Positions 1 through 5,191 of a stretch of DNA of 6,215 bases are shown here, piece after piece. A model generated the notes under the pieces. It had not been told where the DNA came from, searched no databases, and saw nothing but the letters and a program-made list of their open reading frames with translations. Each line of letters opens with the position of its first letter. The first letter of the stretch is position 1. The translations under genes and the position numbers were made by a program. The DNA is from Spirochaetaceae bacterium (GTDB lineage: Bacteria; Spirochaetota; Spirochaetia; SZUA-6; Fen-1364), in the NCBI GenBank assembly GCA_003154555.1, contig PMDT01000117.1, positions 1-6,215 of the forward strand, in the 5' to 3' direction.

Positions 1-956
1 GCCATCTTGAAGACGCGCTTGCCCGTGAGCTTGAAGGAGATGACCTGGATCGTCACGGACAGCGTTTCCAGAACAAAGACGCCGCCCAGGATCAGGACGA
101 GGACTTCCTTCTTGAGGATCAGCGCCACGACGCCCAGAACGCCGCCAAGAGAGAGGCTGCCGGTATCGCCCATCCAGACATCGGCGGGGTGCGCGTTGAA
201 CCAGAGGAATCCCACCGATGCGCCCACCACGGAAAGACAGAACACCGCGATCTCGCTGCCGCCTTTGACGAAGGGGATCGACAGGTACTCCGCATAGTCG
301 ACGCGCCCCGTGAGATAGGCGAGCACGGTGAGAGCGAGCCCCACCATGATGACCAGCCCGATTGCCAGGCCGTCCAGTCCGTCGGTGAGATTCACCGCGT
401 TGGAGTAGCCGACCATCAGCACGATCGCAAAGGGGATATAGAACCATGACAGGTCGACGATCGGGTGCTTCAGGAAGGGAAGGTAGAGCTGCGTCGTCGT
501 GTCGGTGCGCTGGATAAAGAGAATCACGACGATAACGGCGGAGACGAGGATCTGGCCGCCGAACTTCACGCCAGCGCTGATGCCCCGCTTTCGCGGGGAC
601 ATCTTCAAATAGTCGTCGGCGAAACCGAGTGCTCCGAAACCCAGCGTGGCGAAGAGGAGGAGCCACGTGTAGACGCTCGCCGGGTCTTCCCAGAGAAGAA
701 GCGAGATGCCGACGGAAATGATGATCAGCACGCCCCCCATGGTCGGTGTGCCGACCTTCGCCTGGTGGCTGCTCGGCGTGTCCTCCCGCACCGTCCAGCC
801 CGTCTTCATCGCCCGCAGCTTCGCGATGACCACCGGGCCGAACAGGAAGGAGATGAGCAGGGCGGTGATTGCCGCGTAGGCGGCACGGAACGTGATGTAC
901 TGGAATATGTTCAGGAACGATACATGCGGGCGCAGGGCGAAGAGGAACTTCAGCAC
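1..956 (-). CDS. mraY: MraY, phospho-N-acetylmuramoyl-pentapeptide transferase (3' end cut by window edge)
   Basis: Polytopic inner-membrane enzyme that transfers phospho-MurNAc-pentapeptide from UDP to undecaprenyl phosphate, making lipid I. I translated 318 codons from the GTG at 956 down to base 1 with no stop or frameshift. Hallmarks are the DDY-LK motif with D114/D115, NLTDGLDGL at 189-197 (D192), and the segment around H256 and D264 (FNAHPAD, then MGDTGSL); these positions nearly match the E. coli catalytic aspartates. Many hydrophobic stretches fit its usual ten membrane helices. Family members are about 360 residues, so roughly 40 C-terminal residues lie outside the window. The GTG start overlaps the murF stop by 7 bases and has a GGGGGAAGG Shine-Dalgarno stretch (966-974) nine bases upstream. 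It is last in the visible operon. Identity is essentially certain; the start is likely. Confidence 0.97.
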   Translation of the reverse strand, partial: MLKFLFALRPHVSFLNIFQYITFRAAYAAITALLISFLFGPVVIAKLRAMKTGWTVREDTPSSHQAKVGTPTMGGVLIIISVGISLLLWEDPASVYTWLLLFATLGFGALGFADDYLKMSPRKRGISAGVKFGGQILVSAVIVVILFIQRTDTTTQLYLPFLKHPIVDLSWFYIPFAIVLMVGYSNAVNLTDGLDGLAIGLVIMVGLALTVLAYLTGRVDYAEYLSIPFVKGGSEIAVFCLSVVGASVGFLWFNAHPADVWMGDTGSLSLGGVLGVVALILKKEVLVLILGGVFVLETLSVTIQVISFKLTGKRVFKM

Positions 957-2374
957 CGCGCGCCGCCTTCCCCCGCCGTGAGAATCGGCAGCAGGCCTTC
1001 CATTTCGAGGCTTCGCGATCCCTTCAGCAGTACGAGGTCTCCTTCGCGGATGAAAGGGGAAAGATACGACGCCAGCGGGTCGATCGTGGCAAACCAGCGG
1101 CGGTACGCCGTGGCTCCTTCAGAGGCCTCAAGCGCCCGCTCCATCTCGGGTCCCAGCAGCATGAGCGCATCGAGTGTCGAGAAGCGGAGGCGTCGCCCCA
1201 GCGCCTCGTGCGCGGCATCCGTCTCGTCGCCCAGCTCGCGCATCGCACCCAGGATGGCGATCTTTCGCCCGGTCCAGGGCAGGCTCTCGATGAAATCGAG
1301 CGCGCGATCCATGGAATCCGGATTGGCGTTGTAGCAGTCCGCAATCACGGTCACGGCGCCTTCGATGACCTGGGACCGCCCGAACAGCGGTGTGACGGAT
1401 TCAAGACCGTCGCGTACCTCCGCGTTCGGGACGCCCAGCTCGCGCGCCACCGAGATCGCTCCCAGCGCGTTGGCGAGGTTATGAGGACCGAAGAGCGGGA
1501 AGCGGACCAGGGACCCCTCCCAGTGGATGATCGTTCCACCCAGTCCCATGCTCTCGCTCCCCCCGAACCCCGGGGTGCTCTTCGGCCCGAAGGAGACGAT
1601 GCGACCCCGGACGCCCGCGGACAGGAATGCGCGGTAGCGCTCCTCTTCCGGCAGGAACCCGGTCTGTCGACCGTCGAAAAGCGCGAAAACCTTTTTCTTC
1701 TCCGCCGCAATCGCGTCCTGCGATCCCAGGAGCCCGATATGCGCCGTTGCGATATTCGTGATCAACGCAAGGTCGGGACGCACGATGTCGACAAGGACAT
1801 CCATCTCTCCGACGTGATTCATGCCCATTTCCAGCACCGCGTAGCGGTGGTCCGCGGCGACCGCGCAGCAGGCAAGGGGAAGCCCGACCTCGGAGTTCAG
1901 GTTTCCCTCGTTCATGGCCGTCGGCGCGACGCGCCCGAGTATCGCGCCGATGATTTCCTTCGTCGTCGTCTTGCCGTTGGACCCGGTCACCGCGATGCGC
2001 GTGACGGACGGGATGCTCCGCATGTGCGCGCGGGCAAGATCCTGCAGCGCGGTGAGCGGGTCGGAAACGGCAATGATGCCGGTGCCATGACGCGCCGCGA
2101 TGCCCTCGAGCTCTTCGGCGCGGGCCGCGGCCTGCGCGTTGGAAACCAGGAGAACCGTGGCGCCGGCGGCGGCGGCCGTGCCGAGGTAGCGATGACCATC
2201 GGTGCGCTCGCCGGCCAGGGCGACGAAAAGGCTGCCCTCACCGGCGGCACGGGAATCGCTCGTGACCGACGTCACGCCGAGGGAACCGGCCGGGCGCGCG
2301 ATGATGCGCCCGCGCGTTGCGGCCAGGAGCGTCGCGAAGCTGAATTGTGCGCGGGCCGCGGCGGTTGCCATCAC
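950..2374 (-). CDS. murF: MurF, UDP-N-acetylmuramoyl-tripeptide--D-alanyl-D-alanine ligase
   Basis: Cytoplasmic ATP-dependent ligase that adds D-Ala-D-Ala to UDP-MurNAc-tripeptide, the last soluble step of peptidoglycan precursor synthesis. The 474-residue protein has the full three-domain Mur ligase plan. The N-terminal domain contains TSDSRAAGEGSLFVALAG (about 38-55). The central ATPase has the P-loop GSNGKTT at 131-137, MNEGNLNSEVGLPL (154-167) and GMNHVGEMD (184-192). The ligase C-terminal domain has YNANPDSM (348-355) and KGSR (451-454). GPHNLANALGA (296-306) is the usual domain junction. A glycine-rich stretch at about 263-280 may be a loop insertion. Two adjacent starts exist: GTG 2374, overlapping the ftsL stop as GTGA, and ATG 2371. 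An AGAGGG stretch (2384-2389) lies 9 bases from the GTG and 12 from the ATG, which slightly favours the GTG. It directly follows ftsL with no ftsI or murE between. Confidence 0.97.
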   Translation of the reverse strand: MMATAAARAQFSFATLLAATRGRIIARPAGSLGVTSVTSDSRAAGEGSLFVALAGERTDGHRYLGTAAAAGATVLLVSNAQAAARAEELEGIAARHGTGIIAVSDPLTALQDLARAHMRSIPSVTRIAVTGSNGKTTTKEIIGAILGRVAPTAMNEGNLNSEVGLPLACCAVAADHRYAVLEMGMNHVGEMDVLVDIVRPDLALITNIATAHIGLLGSQDAIAAEKKKVFALFDGRQTGFLPEEERYRAFLSAGVRGRIVSFGPKSTPGFGGSESMGLGGTIIHWEGSLVRFPLFGPHNLANALGAISVARELGVPNAEVRDGLESVTPLFGRSQVIEGAVTVIADCYNANPDSMDRALDFIESLPWTGRKIAILGAMRELGDETDAAHEALGRRLRFSTLDALMLLGPEMERALEASEGATAYRRWFATIDPLASYLSPFIREGDLVLLKGSRSLEMEGLLPILTAGEGGARC

Positions 2375-2661
2375 TGTGTCGATCCCTCTGATGCCGCAGG
2401 CTCCACCTGGAGACGCGTGACGGCGGCCGGGTCAGGCTTTGCCAGGCCAAGTGTGCCGGCCTTCTCCGCGATCCTGTCGGGCGACCCTTCGTAGGCGATC
2501 TGGCCGATCGTGTCGCGGTTCGCTTCCAGCAGATCCTTCTGCTGCTTTTCAAGGGACGCGATCTGGTCGGCAAGCGCGTTGTAGCGATAGCCTTCCCAGG
2601 CATTGAGGAAGAAAAGCCCCGGCACGGCGAGACAGAGAATGGCGGTCAAGATCCTCTTCAT
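2371..2661 (-). CDS. ftsL: FtsL-like cell division protein
   Basis: Small bitopic membrane protein of 96 residues; FtsL works with FtsB and FtsQ in the divisome to activate septal peptidoglycan synthesis. The sequence shows a short basic N-terminus (MKR), one hydrophobic membrane segment at about 4-20, and then a heptad-like, charged coiled-coil stretch at about 27-50. A conserved-looking tail follows (RIAEKAGTLGLAKP, about 63-76), of the kind seen in FtsL and FtsB proteins. Sequence identity in this family is always weak, so the call rests mainly on topology and on position between rsmH and murF. The ATG overlaps the rsmH stop as ATGA, and GGAGGT (2668-2673) lies six bases upstream, so this start is well supported. 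It could equally be labelled a septum formation initiator (FtsB/DivIC-like) protein. Confidence 0.85.
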   Translation of the reverse strand: MKRILTAILCLAVPGLFFLNAWEGYRYNALADQIASLEKQQKDLLEANRDTIGQIAYEGSPDRIAEKAGTLGLAKPDPAAVTRLQVEPAASEGSTQ

Positions 2662-3626
2662 GCATCCACCTCCGCCGCGGAAGCGCCGGAGGGCGCGACG
2701 CGCGGTTTCTCCGCCACCCGGAGCTTCGCGCTGCGGCTGGCCGGATTGCGGGAGACCTCCCCTTCCGAGGCGGTGAGAGGCTTGCCGGTGACGAGCCGGA
2801 GAGCCGCTTTGCCCCCACATTGACAGATCGGCCATTCCGGAGGGCATGTACACTCGCGGCTCTTCTCGCGGAAGAAATGTTTCACGATGCGGTCCTCGAG
2901 CGAGTGGAAGGTGATGACGCCGATCCTGCCGCTTGGAGCGAGGATGCGCACCGCCTCGGCGAGCCCGGTTTCCAGCTGCTCAAGCTCGCGGTTGACGGCG
3001 ATGCGGAGAGCCTGGAATGTGCGCGTCGCGGGATGGGTGCGGCGGTGGCGGAATTGCGCGGGCACCGCGCCTGCCACGATGGCGGCGAGACGCGACGCGC
3101 TTGTGATGGGGACCTTTTCCCGCTCCCGCACGATGCGGGAGACGATCGCGCGCGCGTTGCCCTCTTCACCGAATCGGAAGAGGATGTCGGCGAGATCCGC
3201 GGGGTCAGAATCGTTCACGAGGTCGGCGGCCGTGACGGGTAGATCGGCCCCGAGCCTCATATCGAGCGTTTCGTCCCTGTCGAAGGAGAATCCCCGACCA
3301 CTTGCTTCGTAATGGTAGCGGGAAATCCCCAGGTCCATGAGAATCAAGTCGACGGCAGGTGGAGTATCCCAGGCGGCAAGGAATGCGCCGAACCAGGCCT
3401 TCACGAGCCGCGTTCTTTCGGCGTACGGGGAAAGCCTTTCCCGCGCGACGTCCAGGATCGATGCATCGGCATCGAGACCGATCAGGGACAACGTCGGATA
3501 GCGCTGCAGAAAAGCCTCCGCGTGACCTCCTTCGCCCACGGTGGTGTCGATGAAGAGACCGCCGGTTTCCGGCGGTACGAGGTTGGCGAGCACCTCTTCC
3601 GGCATGACAGACTGGTGGACGATCAC
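2658..3626 (-). CDS. rsmH: RsmH (MraW), 16S rRNA (cytosine1402-N4)-methyltransferase
   Basis: SAM-dependent enzyme that N4-methylates C1402 in the decoding centre of 16S rRNA. The 322-residue protein (family about 310) carries HQSVMPEEVL at 4-13, the SAM loop DTTVGEGGH (27-35), GLDAD (50-54), DLGIS (98-102), SGRGFSF (109-115), DMRL (122-125), HPATRTFQALRIAVN (198-212), FHSLEDRIVK (240-249) and a terminal RSAKLRVAEK. Four cysteines (259, 261, 268, 270) form a CxC-x6-CxC cluster near the C-terminus. The 'RYHYEASGRGFSF' core, instead of the common 'SSxQLD..RGFSF', resembles spirochaete versions as I recall them. The frame stays open upstream to 3941, but that stretch is only mraZ in another frame. 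The true start is GTG 3626, which overlaps the mraZ stop as GTGA and has GGGAGG eight bases upstream. The stop overlaps ftsL by four bases. Confidence 0.97.
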   Translation of the reverse strand: MIVHQSVMPEEVLANLVPPETGGLFIDTTVGEGGHAEAFLQRYPTLSLIGLDADASILDVARERLSPYAERTRLVKAWFGAFLAAWDTPPAVDLILMDLGISRYHYEASGRGFSFDRDETLDMRLGADLPVTAADLVNDSDPADLADILFRFGEEGNARAIVSRIVREREKVPITSASRLAAIVAGAVPAQFRHRRTHPATRTFQALRIAVNRELEQLETGLAEAVRILAPSGRIGVITFHSLEDRIVKHFFREKSRECTCPPEWPICQCGGKAALRLVTGKPLTASEGEVSRNPASRSAKLRVAEKPRVAPSGASAAEVDA

Positions 3627-4063
3627 AGGGTGATCCTCCCGCCGAGCTTTTCCGCCGCTTCCTTGAACTTTGCCTCGTTGGCATCCAGGTAGCCCTGGTA
3701 GGACGCTTCTGACCAGATCTCCACGTATTTCTGCAGGCCGAGGATGATGCACTCTTTTTTCAGATCCGCGTATTCCCGCAAAGTCTGGGGAATGACGATC
3801 CTCCCCGCCTTGTCGATTTCTGTTTCCTGTGCCGGTGCGATCATGCGGCGCTGGATGAGTCTCGATTCTTCCTGGAAGAGCGATGTCGAGCCGATGAGCT
3901 TTTCGGAGAAGGATTTCCAGTCCTCGGGTGGGAACAGCCACAGGCAGTTTTCCACCCCGCGAGTCAGGACGACCATGTTGCCGGCCACTTCCGTCCTCAT
4001 GCGGGCAGGTATGAGCAGCCTCCCCTTTTCATCCAATGAACAGCGGAATTCTCCGGTAAGCAT
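3623..4063 (-). CDS. mraZ: MraZ, transcriptional regulator of the division/cell wall cluster
   Basis: DNA-binding protein with two SpoVT/AbrB-type swapped-hairpin repeats; in E. coli it forms ring-shaped oligomers and represses its own dcw operon. The 146-residue length is normal for the family. Repeat one shows DEKGRLLIPARMR at 11-23 and repeat two DKAGRIVIP at 84-92, followed by the typical ADLKKECIILGLQKYVEIW segment (99-117). ATG 4063 is the only sensible start, since an in-frame TAG lies six bases upstream. The local Shine-Dalgarno is poor (AGTAGG, two bases from the ATG), whereas a strong TAGGAGG lies at 4108-4114, too far away. It is first in the operon; a strong promoter and an array of candidate MraZ boxes lie directly upstream, which argues for autoregulation. 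Confidence 0.97.
   Translation of the reverse strand: MLTGEFRCSLDEKGRLLIPARMRTEVAGNMVVLTRGVENCLWLFPPEDWKSFSEKLIGSTSLFQEESRLIQRRMIAPAQETEIDKAGRIVIPQTLREYADLKKECIILGLQKYVEIWSEASYQGYLDANEAKFKEAAEKLGGRITL
3635..3640 (-). promoter_or_regulatory. Ribosome binding site fixing the rsmH start
   Basis: GGGAGG on the minus strand, inside the end of mraZ, eight bases before the GTG at 3626. It separates the real rsmH start from a start-like ATG at 3941 in the same frame, which would add about 105 residues made of out-of-frame mraZ sequence. Confidence 0.8.
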
Positions 4064-4071
4064 GGCCTACT

Positions 4072-4098
4072 TCACCACTTTTCCCTAAACTCTCCCAC
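4072..4098 (-). other. Possible leader mini-ORF upstream of mraZ
   Basis: A GTG at 4096-4098 opens an eight-codon frame (MGEFREKW) ending in TGA at 4072-4074, eight bases before the mraZ ATG. The perfect Shine-Dalgarno TAGGAGG at 4108-4114 lies nine bases before this GTG and has no other obvious user. The frame coincides with the MraZ boxes, so it may simply be a by-product of the repeats. Translation is speculative. Confidence 0.2.
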
Positions 4099-4107
4099 TT
4101 TTTCCCA
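4073..4107 (-). promoter_or_regulatory. MraZ-box operator array (four 10-bp-phased repeats)
   Basis: On the minus strand, five-base boxes recur every 10 bases: TGGGA (4103-4107), TGGGA (4093-4097), TAGGG (4083-4087) and TGGTG (4073-4077). The first two are perfect and the last two degenerate. Known MraZ sites are tandem TGGGN boxes with five-base spacers just upstream of mraZ, so spacing and position both fit. The array lies between the predicted transcription start (about 4114) and the mraZ ATG, so bound MraZ would act within the leader. Confidence 0.85.
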
Positions 4108-4120
4108 CCTCCTAGGCGAC

Positions 4121-4148
4121 ATAATACCTCTGAAAGGGCTATTGTCAA
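4121..4148 (-). promoter_or_regulatory. Strong sigma-70-type promoter for the mraZ operon (Pmra)
   Basis: Minus strand: perfect -35 TTGACA at 4143-4148, a 16-base spacer, and -10 TATTAT (5 of 6 matches) at 4121-4126. Expected transcription start is about 4114, giving a leader of about 50 bases before mraZ. It is the best promoter match I see in the window and probably serves mraZ through mraY and beyond. Confidence 0.85.
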
Positions 4149-4188
4149 TCATGGCAAGAGCAGAAAAAGGATAAAATGCAGAATCTTA

Positions 4189-4217
4189 TTATCGGAACTA
4201 ACATACTTTTGTATAGT
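4189..4217 (+). promoter_or_regulatory. Candidate promoter of the plus-strand operon
   Basis: A good -10, TATAGT (4212-4217), is preceded at 17 bases by a weak -35, TTATCG (4189-4194), in an AT-rich stretch that stands out from the GC-rich surroundings. The expected start is about 4224, just after the ATG at 4220, which implies that the downstream gene begins at the later GTG. It diverges from the mraZ promoter, with about 40 bases between the two -35 elements. Confidence 0.5.
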
Positions 4218-4279
4218 AAATGGCAGAATTTGACACTATCCCGCGATCTGGCTATGCTCCAGGACGGAGACAGGCAGGA

Positions 4280-4567
4280 GTGTCGCTTTATCGTGTCCAC
4301 TTCAAATGGAAAGAAAAAGAGATCGAGCTGATGGCCAGGAGCCTCGATCTCACTCATCCCTACTTCGTGTCGATCAAGAACCTCGTCTTCCCCACCGAAC
4401 AGAAGCTCGTGATCAATCCGCTGGAAGACGAGGTCCGCAGGACATTCGCCCCCGCCGACCACTTGATGATCCCTTTCCAGACTGTGCAGCTCATCGAAGA
4501 GCTTCCTGATCTGCCGGAAGGCAAGGTTATGCCATTCGCTCTTATCGATCGGACCGACGATACCTGA
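4280..4567 (+). CDS. DUF1820-like small protein
   Basis: A 95-residue, apparently soluble cytoplasmic protein of unknown function. The order YRVHF, an ELMARSL segment, a PYF-VSIKNLVFP segment, LVINPLED and MIPFQTVQLIEEL matches DUF1820 proteins (known to me from gammaproteobacteria, such as YKVIF, EEFVF, VVVDPSEE, FIPMHAI, IDEVE). An ATG at 4220 would add 20 residues, but three things argue against it. It has no Shine-Dalgarno; the likely -10 box ends two bases before it; and codons 4223-4279 mostly end in A or T, unlike the GC-ending codons after 4280. GTG 4280 has GGAG (4266-4269) ten bases upstream, and YRVHF then falls at the usual N-terminal position. It is first of three co-oriented genes, 57 bases before the next. 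Family call fairly sure; start inferred. Confidence 0.75.
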   Translation: MSLYRVHFKWKEKEIELMARSLDLTHPYFVSIKNLVFPTEQKLVINPLEDEVRRTFAPADHLMIPFQTVQLIEELPDLPEGKVMPFALIDRTDDT

Positions 4568-4587
4568 TGGGTTGACGGGCTGCGGCG

Positions 4588-4616
4588 TTGCGGTGCGGGG
4601 CGAAACGGTTTACAAT
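4588..4616 (+). promoter_or_regulatory. Candidate promoter directly against the 4625 gene
   Basis: -10 TACAAT (4611-4616, 5 of 6 matches) is preceded at 17 bases by TTGCGG (4588-4593, weak -35). The expected transcription start is about 4623, one to three bases before the GTG at 4625, so a transcript from here would be leaderless or nearly so. It lies in the gap after the DUF1820-like gene. Confidence 0.4.
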
Positions 4617-4624
4617 AGTGCCTG

Positions 4625-4873
4625 GTGGTACGGACATTTACGATAGAATATCCTGAAGGGGATGCGCGGGAGATCGAGCACCAGCTCAGGGTGAATCAGC
4701 TCGTGGATCTCAACGGCAATCCGTTGCCTCTTCCGCTGGCGAGCCCCAGGATAATCGCCTACAGGGTCTGGAAGATATCGACCGAGGCAGGCCGGAACAC
4801 CGAGGATGTGGTCTACCATCTCGAGCTGGTTACCCGGCCTGAGCTGGAAAGCGCGACGCCGCGCGGAGGTTAG
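4625..4873 (+). CDS. Hypothetical protein, 82 residues
   Basis: I do not recognise this protein. It has no signal peptide, membrane segment or cysteine. It begins with a short alternating stretch (VRTFTIEYPEGDA, 2-14), has a proline- and leucine-rich middle (LNGNPLPLPLASPR), then a strand-like VVYHLELVTR, and ends in a flexible GC-rich tail. Codon choice fits its neighbours and it fills the space between two supported genes, so I think it is real. An in-frame TAG at 4616-4618 limits the start to CTG 4622 or GTG 4625. There is no Shine-Dalgarno before the GTG; instead a -10-like TACAAT lies eight bases upstream. The stop is two bases before the STAS gene start, and the STAS ribosome site sits in its last codons, so the two are probably co-translated and may act together. 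Confidence 0.65.
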   Translation: MVRTFTIEYPEGDAREIEHQLRVNQLVDLNGNPLPLPLASPRIIAYRVWKISTEAGRNTEDVVYHLELVTRPELESATPRGG

Positions 4874-4875
4874 GC

Positions 4876-5181
4876 ATGTTCGAACAGAAAAGCATCTCTC
4901 GGGATGAAATCATGCTGGTGGTGACCGGTTCCCTTTCGGGCGACAGGACGGCGGAGTTCCACCGCGACATGGATGAGCTGGTGACCGGCGGGACCAGGGT
5001 CATCACGCTCGATCTGTCAAAAGCGGAAAGCATCAACTCTTCTGCGCTGGGGAAAATATTGCTTTTCCGCAAAAAGCTCGCCGAGCAGGACAGGATCCTC
5101 CAGATCAAGGGATGCAGCGATGCTCTTTACAAGACTTTTCAGATGATCAAGTTCGATACGTTGATCTCAATTACAAGATAG
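4876..5181 (+). CDS. STAS-domain protein, anti-sigma-factor-antagonist type
   Basis: A single STAS domain of 101 residues, the size and fold of SpoIIAA/RsbV proteins. These bind a serine-kinase anti-sigma factor when unphosphorylated and are switched off by phosphorylation. The pattern fits: LVVTGSLSG (14-22), a helix, VITLDLSKAESINSSALGKILLFRK with the switch region at 54-59 (NSSALG), and a C-terminal strand-helix pair. Aligned on SpoIIAA (DSSGLG), Ser55 matches the phosphorylated Ser58, while the preceding Asp is Asn54 and the Gly is Ala57. So phosphorylation is plausible but unproven, and it could be a non-switching partner-binding STAS protein. ATG 4876 has a GGAGGT site (4865-4870) five bases upstream. 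No kinase, phosphatase or sigma factor is in the window. Its end faces the methyltransferase gene across 10 bases. Confidence 0.88.
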   Translation: MFEQKSISRDEIMLVVTGSLSGDRTAEFHRDMDELVTGGTRVITLDLSKAESINSSALGKILLFRKKLAEQDRILQIKGCSDALYKTFQMIKFDTLISITR

Positions 5182-5191
5182 TCAGCTCAGG

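Noticed and set aside
465..1334. 289-codon plus-strand open frame opposite mraY and murF
   Set aside because: Antisense shadow of two well-supported genes, with low-complexity, charged translation.
1208..2494. 428-codon plus-strand open frame opposite murF
   Set aside because: It is antisense to a clear MurF, its product is arginine- and charge-rich without recognisable motifs, and long antisense frames are expected in GC-rich genes.
2371..2853. Longer version of ftsL starting at 2853
   Set aside because: The extra 64 residues come from rsmH in another frame; ATG 2661 has GGAGGT at six bases and gives the normal FtsL topology.
3627..3941. Upstream extension of the rsmH frame to an ATG at 3941 (427-residue version)
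   Set aside because: The added 105 residues are mraZ read in another frame. The GTG at 3626 has a good ribosome site and the usual overlap with the mraZ stop, and the RsmH family begins at HQSVMPEEVL.
4145..4462. 105-codon minus-strand frame upstream of mraZ
   Set aside because: It is antisense to the DUF1820-like gene and its end runs into the mraZ promoter; no protein-like motif or ribosome site supports it.
4568..4624. Terminator or second gene in the gap after the DUF1820-like gene
   Set aside because: No convincing hairpin followed by T-residues and no open frame; only the -10-like element is supported.
5182..5191. Short AGC/GCT inverted repeat between the convergent genes as a terminator
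   Set aside because: Arms of three bases and no T-run; too weak to call.
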